Position numbers and translations under genes: made by a program. From Actinopolymorpha singaporensis (GTDB taxonomy: Bacteria > Actinomycetota > Actinomycetes > Propionibacteriales > Actinopolymorphaceae), in assembly GCF_900104745.1 (NCBI RefSeq), contig NZ_LT629732.1, positions 1,736,001 through 1,800,000 of the forward strand: DNA of 64,000 bases, read 5' to 3'. Of the stretch, positions 1-7,922 are shown piece by piece. Below the pieces are notes generated by a model that saw nothing but the letters and a program-made list of their open reading frames with translations, was not told the origin of the DNA and made no database searches. The first letter of the stretch is position 1. Every line of letters starts with the position of its first letter.

Positions 1-974
1 AAATCGGGGTCATGGACCGAAGGTGATAGCGGGGTTAGGCCGGAGTCCTTAACATGTGCCGCGAGGAGATTCTGAAGTCTTCGATGGGCCGACAGGCCGC
101 GGCCGTAGGAGTCTGGATCAGGGCTACGGGGTTCACTCAACTTGGGAAGGACGAGCTCGTCCTGGTGTCGGTACGGTGCCCCTAGGTCCTTCTTCGGTAG
201 TGACGTTGGAGGGGACGAGACCGGGCGCAGGCGGAAGATGATCACCTTTCTGAGCTTGTCGCTATCGGTCTGGGCGGCCATCGCATATTGATACGGCTGT
301 ACATCGTCGAGGACGAACTCGCCAACGTACGTGACAAATCCGCCGGCACCTTCAAAAAGCCGGAGGGCCCGACCATCCTCTGCGTGGTCCCGGATGGCTT
401 TATTGCCGCTAACGAACTGTTGATCGCCGCGTTGACCGCGGCCCGTGTAAAGGAAACTGCCGTCCGTGTCCCACTCGTCTTCGTAGCCATGTCGTGACCC
501 GGACCTGGGGTCAGTAAATAGGAAGACATTAGCGCTCTGGCGCGAAGGGCTTACTCCGTCCTGACCGGAACCACCATATTGGGCATGAAGCTCAGTTCGC
601 TTGATAATTTCGCCCGGCACCAAGTGCCACTCTTTTGCTGATGTGGAGAGGCGCGACTGTTCAAATGATCCTTGGAGTCCCTCGGGGTTAGCGACGGTGA
701 AACCGAGTTTCTCAAGGAGGGAAAGAACCGTCTTCTCGCCACCAGAGAATTCGGACGCAGTAAGCGCTCGCTCACCCGGGTACTGCTTCGAGTATGCCAC
801 TCCCACGATCGCCTTGGAAGGATATCTCCTGTCTCCCAAATAGAGTTCATATGACCTTGCTCGGCCAAAGCCATATCGCTTGTGGAACGTCTCTTCGCCA
901 AGCTCGTCATACTCAGCAGCTGCCGCAATAATCGCTGCCGAATCCGTGACATCCGATAGTCGACGCGTGCCCAA
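1..974 (-). CDS. ScoMcrA-type sulfur-binding-domain restriction protein (partial, runs off left edge)
   Basis: This minus-strand frame is open from about 1193 to the window edge without a stop, so its C-terminus lies outside. Residues about 10-95 carry the helical N-terminal module of ScoMcrA-like proteins (EYDELG, YGFGRARSYEL, YPSKAIVGVAY, SGGEKTVLSLLEKLGF). Residues about 116-250 match the sulfur-binding domain (VPGEIIKRTELHAQYGG, VSPSRQSANVFLFTDP, HGYEDEWDTDG, YTGRGQRGDQQ, GNKAIRDH, GRALRLF). This domain recognises phosphorothioated DNA and is normally joined to a nuclease. A further segment beginning RGLSAHRRLQNLLAAHV may open that nuclease domain, but it is cut by the edge. I chose the TTG at 974 because GGGGGGAA lies upstream with good spacing and the family N-terminus starts there; an in-frame ATG at 1193 would add 73 residues unlike the family. 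GC is visibly lower than in neighbouring genes, which suggests transfer. Confidence 0.8.
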   Translation of the reverse strand, partial: MGTRRLSDVTDSAAIIAAAAEYDELGEETFHKRYGFGRARSYELYLGDRRYPSKAIVGVAYSKQYPGERALTASEFSGGEKTVLSLLEKLGFTVANPEGLQGSFEQSRLSTSAKEWHLVPGEIIKRTELHAQYGGSGQDGVSPSRQSANVFLFTDPRSGSRHGYEDEWDTDGSFLYTGRGQRGDQQFVSGNKAIRDHAEDGRALRLFEGAGGFVTYVGEFVLDDVQPYQYAMAAQTDSDKLRKVIIFRLRPVSSPPTSLPKKDLGAPYRHQDELVLPKLSEPRSPDPDSYGRGLSAHRRLQNLLAAHVKDSGLTPLSPSVHDPD

Positions 975-1271
975 CTTAGGTTCCCCCCGGAACGCCCGTG
1001 CACCCCAGCAGCCAGGCGGTCCGGTTAGGCCAGCGCCAGCTGCTCCATGATCATCTTCGTTGATCTTACGGCACCGCTCCGCCAGAACGCCGTCTTTGTC
1101 AAGGTCCGATGACCGCCCCAGATACGTTGCGGGCGGCCACGCCGGGTTACCCGACGCGCTCGCCCTGCATGCGGTGTCAACGTCGTAGAGCATCCGAGCG
1201 ACCGCGTTCGTGGGGCGACTGCTATGGGCGCCCGCCGTTGACCGGTGAGCGCCTGTAGCTGCAGCGGAGGA

Positions 1272-2459
1272 CTACTGCTGGCCGAGCCAGAGGTCGGGGC
1301 CGAAGACCTCGTAGTGGATGGCTTCCGGAGTCAGGCCGAGGGCCAGCAACTGTCCTCGTACGGCTCGCAGGAAGGGCAGCGGCCCGCAGAGGTATGCGGT
1401 CGCGTCGGACGCGATCGACAGCCCGCTCAGATCGACGAACCCCGTCCGCTCAGCCGGCCACTCACCCTCAGGAACCTCGTACCACACCGCGGCCTGGGCG
1501 TTGCCCAGCTTGGCGACCAGCTGTTCCAGGTCGGAGCGGAACGCGTGCGTCGCGGGGGAGTAGTCGCCGTGGGCGACGGTGACGTGCCGGGCGGAGTTCG
1601 TGGCGGCGAGGTGGTCGAGCATGCTCATGATGGGCGTGCAGCCGATGCCCGCGGAGGCGAGCACCACCGGGCCGTCCGCGTCGTCCAGGCTCACGTCGCC
1701 GAACGGCGCGCTCACCCGCAGGACGGCGCCCTCGTGCACGCGGTCGTGCAGGAAGTTGGAGACCTCGCCGTCCGGGGCGCCGACGATCCGCTTGACCGCG
1801 AACCGCAGGGCGTCCGGCGCGGTCCCGGACAGGCTGTACTGCCGGATCTGGTGCGCACCGTCGGGCAGTTCCACCTGCACCGAGACGTACTGTCCCGGAC
1901 GAGCCGGCGGCAGCGGGCCCTCGTCCACCGGGCGTACGAGGAACGTCGCCACGTCCGCGGTCTCCTCATAGCGTCCGACGACGCGGTACTCGCGCCAGGT
2001 GTCACCGTTGACGGCGCCGGCCTCGGCGTAGAGGCGGGACTCGATGGCGATCAGTGCGTTCGCCATCAGCCAGTACACCTCGTTCCACGCCTGCGCGACC
2101 TCGGGCGTGACCGCCTCGCCGAGCACCTCCGCGATCGCCTCGAAGAGGTACCTGTGCACGATCGCGTACTGGTCACGGGTGATGCCGAGTGACGCGTGCT
2201 TGTGGGCGATCCGGGAGAGCATGGCGTCCGGCCGTACGTCGGGATGCTCAACGAGTGCCGAGGCGAACGCCGCGATGGAGCCGGCGAGCGCCTGCCGCTG
2301 GGTGCCGTTCGCCTGGTTGCCCCGGTTGAACAGGTCACGGAGCAGTTCGGGGTGGGCGGCGAACATCCTGTCGTAGAAGAGACCGGTGATGTCGCCGATC
2401 GCCGCGCCGACGGCGGGGAGAGTGGCACGAATCATGGCAGCCGACTGCTCGGACAGCAT
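1272..2459 (-). CDS. hmp: Flavohemoprotein, nitric oxide dioxygenase
   Basis: This cytoplasmic enzyme oxidises NO to nitrate using O2 and NAD(P)H. The 395 residues show the usual three parts. A globin domain (about 1-138) has the B10 tyrosine at Y29 (LFYDRMF) and the proximal histidine in IAHKHASLGI. An FAD domain (about 150-260) carries the RQYSLS flavin motif. An NAD-binding domain (about 265-395) carries GIGCTP, YLCGP and the terminal EVFGPD. Length is normal for the family. GGAGGTAGGCC precedes the ATG. The next gene upstream, 78 bases away and on the same strand, is an NsrR-like NO sensor, which fits NO-induced control of this gene. The identification is firm. Confidence 0.95.
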   Translation of the reverse strand: MLSEQSAAMIRATLPAVGAAIGDITGLFYDRMFAAHPELLRDLFNRGNQANGTQRQALAGSIAAFASALVEHPDVRPDAMLSRIAHKHASLGITRDQYAIVHRYLFEAIAEVLGEAVTPEVAQAWNEVYWLMANALIAIESRLYAEAGAVNGDTWREYRVVGRYEETADVATFLVRPVDEGPLPPARPGQYVSVQVELPDGAHQIRQYSLSGTAPDALRFAVKRIVGAPDGEVSNFLHDRVHEGAVLRVSAPFGDVSLDDADGPVVLASAGIGCTPIMSMLDHLAATNSARHVTVAHGDYSPATHAFRSDLEQLVAKLGNAQAAVWYEVPEGEWPAERTGFVDLSGLSIASDATAYLCGPLPFLRAVRGQLLALGLTPEAIHYEVFGPDLWLGQQ

Positions 2460-2537
2460 GGCCTACCTCCAAGGTGACTTTGGGTCGGGACAGTGGTGAA
2501 TCGCGTTGCGGTGTTGATGCTTCGCGCACATGCGCAC

Positions 2538-3008
2538 TCAGCTCGCCGCGGATCGTGCGGTCAAACTGAGAAGAACTGGGCCCGTGGGTGAGGCCACGAG
2601 ATCGTCGACAGTGACGGGATCGAGCGTGGCGTAGAACGCCTCCTGCGCCTTACGGAGCAGCGAACGCAGCCGGCACGCGGCACGCAGCGGACAGGGCGGG
2701 TCGTCCTCGCAACCCACGACATCGCGCACGCCTTCGAGTTCGCGAACGAGCCAACCCACGGAACTCGCGCGGCCGGCCTGGGTGAGTGTCAACCCACCGT
2801 TGCGTCCGCGCCGGGCGTCGACGACGCCGAGGTGCTGCAGGCGAGTGACGACCTTCGCGGCGTGGGTGTACGGGACCGCTACGGCATCCGCCACCTCGCG
2901 GGTGGTGGGCATCGAGGTTACGCCGCCGTTCCCGTCCTCGTCCCCGTTCGCCACGGCCAGCCGCATCACCACGCGGAGGGCCAGGTCGGTGCTCGCCGTC
3001 ATTCGCAT
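2538..3008 (-). CDS. nsrR: Rrf2-family NO-sensing repressor, NsrR-like
   Basis: This is a 156-residue Rrf2 regulator with an N-terminal winged helix (about 1-80; REVADAVAVPYTHAAKVVTRL, then RRGRNGGLTL). Three cysteines, C100, C106 and C112, have the C-x5-C-x5-C spacing that ligates the [4Fe-4S] cluster of Streptomyces NsrR (established for that family). NO attack on the cluster releases NsrR from DNA. Its position directly upstream of hmp on the same strand supports this role over IscR or a generic Rrf2. The product is slightly longer than usual because of an Asp/Asn/Gly-rich insert near residues 22-30. An inverted repeat over its own promoter suggests autoregulation. Confidence 0.9.
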   Translation of the reverse strand: MRMTASTDLALRVVMRLAVANGDEDGNGGVTSMPTTREVADAVAVPYTHAAKVVTRLQHLGVVDARRGRNGGLTLTQAGRASSVGWLVRELEGVRDVVGCEDDPPCPLRAACRLRSLLRKAQEAFYATLDPVTVDDLVASPTGPVLLSLTARSAAS

Positions 3009-3023
3009 GGCTTCAGTGTAGAT

Positions 3024-3048
3024 AAAGACGATTCTAGGATTCCACTTT
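3024..3048 (-). promoter_or_regulatory. Candidate NsrR autoregulatory operator over the nsrR promoter
   Basis: Two 11-base arms, AAAGTGGAATC and GAATCGTCTTT (minus-strand reading), are separated by 3 bases and match as an inverted repeat at 8 of 11 positions. TAGAAT at 3036-3031 lies inside and could be the -10 of nsrR, whose ATG is at 3008. The geometry suits a dimeric Rrf2 protein. That NsrR itself binds here is inference. I saw no equally clear copy in the 78 bases before hmp. Confidence 0.45.
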
Positions 3049-3097
3049 TGCTGAGTGTTGGGTACGTCACGCCCGGGTGGACGGCTGGCTGGGTGGG

Positions 3098-3589
3098 TCA
3101 GGCGCGGGCGAGCAGGCTGACGCCGAGGCCGAGCAGAGCGATCACTTTCACGACCTCACAGGCGACATACGCGAGGTGGCCGTGCGAGCGGGGCTGCTCG
3201 GATTCGGTGCGTACGTCCGTTCCTGTAGGGGTCTCCGCTTCGGCTCCTACGTCGAGACGAGCGCCGGCGAGAACCACATCCGAACGGCGGTTCAGCCGCG
3301 GACGGATCACGGCGAGCTGCACAGCTAGCAGTACCACCACGACTGCGGTGAACGCGACGACAACCGCCGAGGGGTCGCTCAAGGCCACTGCGACCACGAT
3401 CACCAGGGCGAGCACCGCCTCGACGGCGTTGAGCGCCCGGAAGACCAGCCTGCCAATGCCGAGCCCGATTGGAATCGTCACGCCGGGAGCGCGGAACTTC
3501 AACGGCGCCTCGAGGAACGAGATGGCGAGCACCATGCCCAGCCACACGAACGTCACGGCGCCCGCGACGGCAGCAGCAGTCGAGCTCAT
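3098..3589 (-). CDS. Small four-helix integral membrane protein
   Basis: The 163-residue product has about four hydrophobic segments (near residues 5-25, 55-75, 78-98 and 140-160). A polar Arg/Glu/Thr-rich loop (about 100-135) joins the last two. Recognisable stretches are FLEAPLKFRAP after the first helix and HGHLAYVACEVVKVIALL in the last, which resemble small uncharacterised membrane proteins of the DUF4149 type. No catalytic motif is visible. It stands alone downstream of a 416-base region without genes on its upstream side. The function is unknown. Confidence 0.65.
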   Translation of the reverse strand: MSSTAAAVAGAVTFVWLGMVLAISFLEAPLKFRAPGVTIPIGLGIGRLVFRALNAVEAVLALVIVVAVALSDPSAVVVAFTAVVVVLLAVQLAVIRPRLNRRSDVVLAGARLDVGAEAETPTGTDVRTESEQPRSHGHLAYVACEVVKVIALLGLGVSLLARA

Positions 3590-4005
3590 CAGGGGACCCG
3601 TCCTCGCTCTCGCCTTCCCGCATTCAGCCGTACGGCATCGAGATTACGTCCGTCATTCGGGGGGTGAAACAGGGCCCTCGCCCGCCCGACCCCGAGGCTA
3701 CGCCCCGCTGGTCGTGCGGCGGTGAAGGCCGACACGCTGTCAATCGTGGCTTTCCGCGATGCCGGTCAACTCCTGGTTGATCGACAAGGGCATCAAGGAG
3801 AAGATGTAGCCGCGTTGCCGAAGCGGTCAATCGCCGGTTGCGATGATGCTCGGACTGCGCTGTTCTGCAGCGGTCCGAACAGCACCGGAAAGGTCTCGCC
3901 AGTGCTCGCCTCGCCCGGTACGCTCGCGACGTTGTTCGAGGCCGGGAGTCGTGACGCTCGACGTGTGGCGATCCGGCGGTCCAGTTTGAACGTTAGGTTT
4001 CGTCA
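3590..4005. other. Region without a supportable gene
   Basis: Short open frames occur on both strands, but none has family-like sequence plus a ribosome binding site. One plus-strand frame ends in a protein-like tail (about 3723-3795, ending PVNSWLIDKGIKEKM), which may be a trace of a lost gene. The stretch should also hold the promoter of the membrane protein that starts at 3589. Confidence 0.4.
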
Positions 4006-4386
4006 ATGGCATGTCGGATCAGTGAGCTCGTACTCGGTTGTCGTGACCCTGAGACGCTGGCGAAGTTCTGGTGCGAGGTCCTGGACTTCGTCGTGCTCGA
4101 CCGCGAGGGCGACGACATGTTCGAGATCGGGCCGCGGGAAGGGTTCGGTGGCCCGCAGCCGACAATCATCCTCAGCCGCAGGGATGAACCGGAGAAGGGC
4201 AAGTCGCGGTTGCACATCGATGTCAACGCCACCGATCGCGATCAGGACGCCGAGCTCGAACGCCTGCTCAAGCTCGGCGCTCGCCGAGCGGACATCGGGC
4301 AGACGGGAGAGGAGTCCTGGCATGTCCTGGCCGACCCCGAAGGCAACGAGTTCTGCCTGCTGAGGGCCCGACTCGCTCCGCTCTGA
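4006..4386 (+). CDS. VOC (glyoxalase/bleomycin-resistance fold) protein
   Basis: The 126-residue product matches small single-domain VOC proteins. It opens with CRISELVLGCRDPETLAKFWCEVLDF, has the central RLHIDVNATDRD metal-site strand, and closes with WHVLADPEGNEFCLL. The fold forms paired beta-alpha-beta-beta-beta units that bind a metal or small molecule. Members include glyoxalases, extradiol dioxygenases and antibiotic-binding proteins, and the exact substrate cannot be told from sequence. It starts at ATG 4006 without a strong ribosome binding site. The next gene converges on it from the other strand. Confidence 0.8.
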   Translation: MACRISELVLGCRDPETLAKFWCEVLDFVVLDREGDDMFEIGPREGFGGPQPTIILSRRDEPEKGKSRLHIDVNATDRDQDAELERLLKLGARRADIGQTGEESWHVLADPEGNEFCLLRARLAPL

Positions 4387-4406
4387 CGCCCGCCGCTCAC
4401 AGGCGG

Positions 4407-4886
4407 CTACCCGGCGTCGTCCCGGAACCAGCGCCGGCCCCGCTCGCAGAACGCCTCCACCTGCTCGCGCGGCGCCTCGTAGTCCGTCACCATCATCGCT
4501 GCCTGCAGCTGCTCTGATCGCCGTCCGCCAAAGGCTCGTACGACGTCAGTCGTCACCGGCTGTACGACGAAGTGCAGGTGCTTGCGCGCGGGCTCACCAT
4601 GCGACCACTGGCACACGTACACCTGCTCGGGCTCGCACAGCGCCTCGACCATCCGCGAGGCGTCACGCAGCACCCGTCCCAGCTCCTCCGCGGCCTCGAC
4701 GGACAACTCGGCGACCGCCACCACGTGCCGGCGCGGCGCCACGACGAGCGTGCCGAGGTTCAGCGGGCCCACGACGTGGTTGACCACCCAGTGATCGGTC
4801 TGGTGGATCACCCCGCCGGGAAGTTCACGTCTGCCCGCCAGCAGGTCGCACCCGAGACATCCCGTTACGTCGTTCTGCGCGTCCAT
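4407..4886 (-). CDS. HIT-like (histidine triad superfamily) protein
   Basis: The fold is that of a HIT nucleotide hydrolase or transferase: CLGCDLLAGRRE near the start, then LNLGTLVVAPRRHVVAVAEL, and a C-terminal ARKHLHFVVQPV. The canonical triad is H-x-H-x-H, but the third histidine is replaced here by valine, with a glutamine two residues later, as in a subgroup of actinobacterial HIT-like proteins. Nucleotide hydrolase activity is therefore uncertain. I chose ATG 4886 because GGAAGG lies upstream and the family starts near the CxxC; an upstream in-frame ATG at 4925 is the alternative. Confidence 0.75.
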   Translation of the reverse strand: MDAQNDVTGCLGCDLLAGRRELPGGVIHQTDHWVVNHVVGPLNLGTLVVAPRRHVVAVAELSVEAAEELGRVLRDASRMVEALCEPEQVYVCQWSHGEPARKHLHFVVQPVTTDVVRAFGGRRSEQLQAAMMVTDYEAPREQVEAFCERGRRWFRDDAG

Positions 4887-5035
4887 GCCACCAAGCCTTC
4901 CACCGGCCACCCGGGTGCCGATCATGGGCCGGCACGCCGCTTGCGCGTGAGGCGAGAATCAGGCGCCCGCCCGAGGAAGACAGGTCCCTCCGACGAGCGA
5001 GCCGGCCAGCCCTCCGCTGGGAGAGGTTCGAGTGG

Positions 5036-5476
5036 TTGTCCATGGGAAGCCTCGTGGGAACCGCGGCCGGGAAGCTTCCGGAGTGGTTCGGACCCTGGGC
5101 CGGGGATCGCGCACGGTTCGACCTCGACGCGCACGGCGATCCGATGAACACCACCGGCACGTTCAGGGTGTTCCACGGCGTGGGTACGACCGACGAGGCC
5201 CGGGCCGAGTTCGAGGGCGACATCACCTGCCTCACGGTCGCCGGCCCGGCGGCCATCGCCACCGGCGTCATCACCCACGGCTACGCGGACCTTCCCCCAC
5301 TCCCTGACCCGGACGTGACGGGGAAGAAGGTCTCCTTCACGGTGCTCGACCACGGCGGCCGGGACCGGATGTACTGGGCGTGGGAGTTCGTCGGCGCGCC
5401 GATCAACGACTGCCAGGGGCTCGCTCCGATGTTCAGGCCCAGCCACGGTGGCTTCCGGGTAGGCACCGACGACTGA
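5036..5476 (+). CDS. Conserved hypothetical protein
   Basis: The 146-residue protein has no signal peptide or membrane helix. It looks like a beta-rich single-domain protein (alternating VxFTVxDHGG and TCLTVAGPAAIATGVI strands) ending in PSHGGFRVGTDD. I do not recognise the family. TTG 5036 is placed nine bases after GAGAGG; ATG 5042 is an alternative start. Codon bias is typical of its neighbours, so it appears to be a real gene. Confidence 0.6.
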   Translation: MSMGSLVGTAAGKLPEWFGPWAGDRARFDLDAHGDPMNTTGTFRVFHGVGTTDEARAEFEGDITCLTVAGPAAIATGVITHGYADLPPLPDPDVTGKKVSFTVLDHGGRDRMYWAWEFVGAPINDCQGLAPMFRPSHGGFRVGTDD

Positions 5477-5610
5477 CCGTCACCAGGACCAGCCCCGGCC
5501 ACGGGGGCTTCGCCACGGGTGCAAGTCCCGGCAGGTGTGGTAGCTTCGATCCCGGTTGGGCAGCTAGCCATGCGGCGTCGCCGCGGCAACTTCGAGCTGC
5601 GAGGCGAAGC

Positions 5611-5935
5611 ATGAGCGAGCCCGCCAAGTTCCGCGAGTCGGCCCGGATCCCTTTCTACGAAGGGAAAACTCTTCGCGCCGTCCTCGCCACGGACGATCGT
5701 CGACTCGGCTTCCGACGGCTCCGACGCCTACCTCGCCGATGCGCACCGAGACAAACCATGGCGCCCCGAGCGTCCGATCACCCACATCCAGACGTGCACC
5801 CAGACCCTGTGCCTACCCGGTGGAGACCCGAGCGGCGACGACGCCTCCCGGATGCAACCCGCCCATTGGGCAGCCGACCCGGACCCCGTCGGCTGCCCAC
5901 CCATCCCGATCGGGGTACCCGAGGAGTCGTTGTGA
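5611..5935 (+). pseudogene. Small hypothetical gene with one-base frameshift in an A4 run
   Basis: The frame opens at ATG 5611 (MSEPAKFRESARIPFYEGK) with GAGG upstream, then loses protein-like character after 5665-5668 (AAAA). The +1 frame from that point reads a convincing protein (TIVDSASDG, DAYLADAHRDKPWRPERP, ITHIQTCTQTLC, HWAADPDPVGCPPIPIG) and stops at TGA 5933-5935. That stop overlaps the GTG of the next gene by four bases, as in translationally coupled genes. Removing one A restores a continuous protein of about 108 residues. Sequencing error and true mutation are both possible. The family is not recognised. Confidence 0.6.
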
Positions 5936-6222
5936 CCGACCTCGACGAGCCCCGGCAGGGGAGCGCGGAGCCACGTTCGGCTCTCGCCGCCAGGAACGTG
6001 ACCGGGCATCAAGTTCTGCTGATCACCATCGACGAGGACCTCGGGACCGCCAAGTACACCTACGGCTATCGGGCAGTCTCCGACGTCATCACCGGCCCGG
6101 ACGGACGGCGGACAGTGCAGGTCACCCCGGACTCCACCCGTCCCACGCGCGCGAACAGCGTCACCTGGCCGGCCGAACTCGTGCTGGTCACCTGCGCCCC
6201 GGGATGCGCCTGCCAGTCCTGA
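5932..6222 (+). CDS. Small hypothetical protein with C-terminal cysteine pair
   Basis: The 96-residue product begins at GTG 5932, after GAGGAG, and overlaps the stop of the preceding frame as GTGA. Its core (NVTGHQVLLITIDEDLGTAKYTYGY, then a Pro/Thr segment) is followed by PAELVLVTCAPGCACQS, so three cysteines lie in the last eight residues. No known domain is recognised. The overlap indicates coupling to the upstream small gene, and the two probably work together. Confidence 0.6.
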   Translation: MTDLDEPRQGSAEPRSALAARNVTGHQVLLITIDEDLGTAKYTYGYRAVSDVITGPDGRRTVQVTPDSTRPTRANSVTWPAELVLVTCAPGCACQS

Positions 6223-6241
6223 CCGCCGGTCAGCCGGTCGG

Positions 6242-6981
6242 TCAGCCGAGCTCCTCGTCGTCGAGCGGGACCCGCCGGGCCACGACGTCGCGTGCGAGTG
6301 CGAGCAACGGCCGCTCCTCGGCGTAGGCGCGGGCGCGCAGCCGCGTGAACGCCTCGTCGAGTTCCACGTCCAGATGGGCGGCCAGCATCCCGGTGGCCAG
6401 ATGCACCTCGTGGTACGACAACGGCAGCTCGCCATTGTCCTGCGCGGGATCCGCTTCCTCCTCCGTGGATCCACTGCTGTCGGGTCAGCGACCTGACGCA
6501 GGAGCGCGGACGTTGCCAGGTCGGCGAAGATCGCGGCGTCGGTCAGCGCCTGAGCCGCCAGGCGGCCGGCCTCCCGGCTGTAGAGGTCGAGGGTGCCCAA
6601 CCGGATCGCACCGACCTGCATGGGAAACGCGAAAGCGGCACCCAGTCCGAGACCCGTCACCGCCTGGGTGAACGCCGGCCAGCGGGTTCGTTCGGAGGCG
6701 AGAAAGGGAGCGAGAACGACGTTCCCGCTCTTGAACGCCTCCTGCCCCGGACCTTCGCCGAGGGTGTACTGCAACTCCTCCAGGCTCGCCGCCCAGTCGT
6801 CGCTGGCACCCCAGGTCTCCTGGACACGCGAATCCACCCGCATGGTCAGCGCGGCGGCGTCCACACCGTCGACCAGCGACACTGCAGCCACACACACCGA
6901 ACCGGCCCAGTCGGCCGATCCGGAGGTCTCCGCCCGGTCGGCGATGGTGCGCCAGAGCTGTTGGTAGCGCTCCTCGTCCAA
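6242..6981 (-). pseudogene. GAF-ANTAR regulator split by a one-base frameshift
   Basis: From ATG 6981 the first frame gives a GAF domain (residues about 20-165: LEELQYTLGEGPGQEAF, LGAAFAFPMQVG, LGTLDLYS). After 6482-6484 (GGG) the sense shifts, and the other frame gives a full ANTAR RNA-binding domain (LSYHEVHLATGMLAAHLDV, ELDEAFTRLRARAYAEERP, LALARDVVARRVPL) ending at TGA 6244-6242. Adding one G restores a normal protein of about 246 residues. ANTAR domains bind tandem hairpins in nascent RNA and prevent termination; GAF would sense the signal. It is the last of three such genes in a row on this strand. Confidence 0.8.
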
Positions 6982-7127
6982 AAGACCTGCTCCTGACTGG
7001 TCAGACGGGCACCTTCCTTACCCGGCAAAACGCGTTCTCACAGGCGGTGCTCAGCGGCCCCAGACGGGGCAAAAGCCGCCACCGCTTGGTGGTTGGGTCG
7101 TGTCTCGTCTCCTCGACAGTTGGTGCC

Positions 7128-7865
7128 TCAGGCCTGCTCGGCCGACGGGTCCAGGTCGGCCGGACGCAGCGATCCGCTGGTGATGGCATGGGCCACGATG
7201 TGCAGGGCCACGTGGTGACTGCGCGCGTGGTGGCGGACGATGGTCCAGGCTCGGTCGACGTCGATGTTCAGGCCGCCGGCGACCATGCCTACCGCCTGGC
7301 CGAACTCTGCCCGGGCGTTGACCGCGGCCAGCGTGCGTTCGAAGAGTCTTTCCGTACGCCGCACACTGGGCTCCTGGGCAAGCCCCAGGGCGGCGAGGGA
7401 GGCCAGCGACCGCGCGGCGTCCAGGCGCCACTGCGGGGCCTCGCCGGGGTCGGCGAAGAGGAGGTTCAGGCCGCCGACCGGCTTGCCATCCAGCCGTAGA
7501 GGGACCGCCTCCACAGCATGGAAACCGGCCGCCATCGCCGCCGGGGCGAAGCTGGGCCATCTGGTGGTTTCGCGGGACAGGTCGGTCGCCACCACGAGCT
7601 CACCGGAGCGCACGCAGTCCACGCAGGGTCCCTGATCGATCTGGGCCTGCAGCAACTCCACGAACTCCGCCCGCTCGTCGGACGCGGTCACCAGCCGGAT
7701 GATCCCTCGCGGGTCGACCATGAGCAGGCCGGTGGCAGAAGCGCCCAGCACGTCCACGCAGGCGGTCGTGACCTGGTACAAAACTTCCGGATCGCCTCGC
7801 TCGTCAGTGAGGCCGTCGGTGATCTCCACCATGCTGGCGGCGAGACGATCCGTCATCTCAGACAC
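7128..7865 (-). CDS. GAF and ANTAR domain-containing transcription antitermination regulator
   Basis: The 245-residue protein has a GAF domain at about 15-165 (DVLGASATGLLMVD, QIDQGPCVDCVRSGE, AVPLRLDGKPVGGLNLLF) and a C-terminal ANTAR domain at about 172-235 (LFERTLAAVNARAEFGQAVG, then AWTIVRHHARSHHVALHIVA). The Asp-Gln-Gly-Pro-Cys stretch with a second Cys (CVDC) in the GAF domain is usual for this actinobacterial family and may be a sensing site. It lies between two paralogues on the same strand. The organisation is typical of family members that bind RNA hairpin pairs. Confidence 0.88.
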   Translation of the reverse strand: MSEMTDRLAASMVEITDGLTDERGDPEVLYQVTTACVDVLGASATGLLMVDPRGIIRLVTASDERAEFVELLQAQIDQGPCVDCVRSGELVVATDLSRETTRWPSFAPAAMAAGFHAVEAVPLRLDGKPVGGLNLLFADPGEAPQWRLDAARSLASLAALGLAQEPSVRRTERLFERTLAAVNARAEFGQAVGMVAGGLNIDVDRAWTIVRHHARSHHVALHIVAHAITSGSLRPADLDPSAEQA

Positions 7866-7922
7866 ACCTACCAGCCTACTCTGAGGCGCGGGCCGGTGAC
7901 CGGTCCGGCTTCGGAGCGGTTA

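Noticed and set aside
975-1193. N-terminal extension of the sulfur-binding protein from ATG 1193
   Set aside because: The 73 extra residues are Gly/Ala/Arg-rich without homology to the family N-terminus, and a well-placed ribosome binding site lies before TTG 974.
3722-4363. A 213-codon plus-strand open frame
   Set aside because: It overlaps the VOC gene in another frame and is Arg/Ser-rich noise after about residue 70.
5515-5560. A tRNA T-arm-like stem (CGGG-TGCAAGT-CCCG)
   Set aside because: The loop lacks the TTC start, and no anticodon arm, D arm or acceptor pairing could be found.
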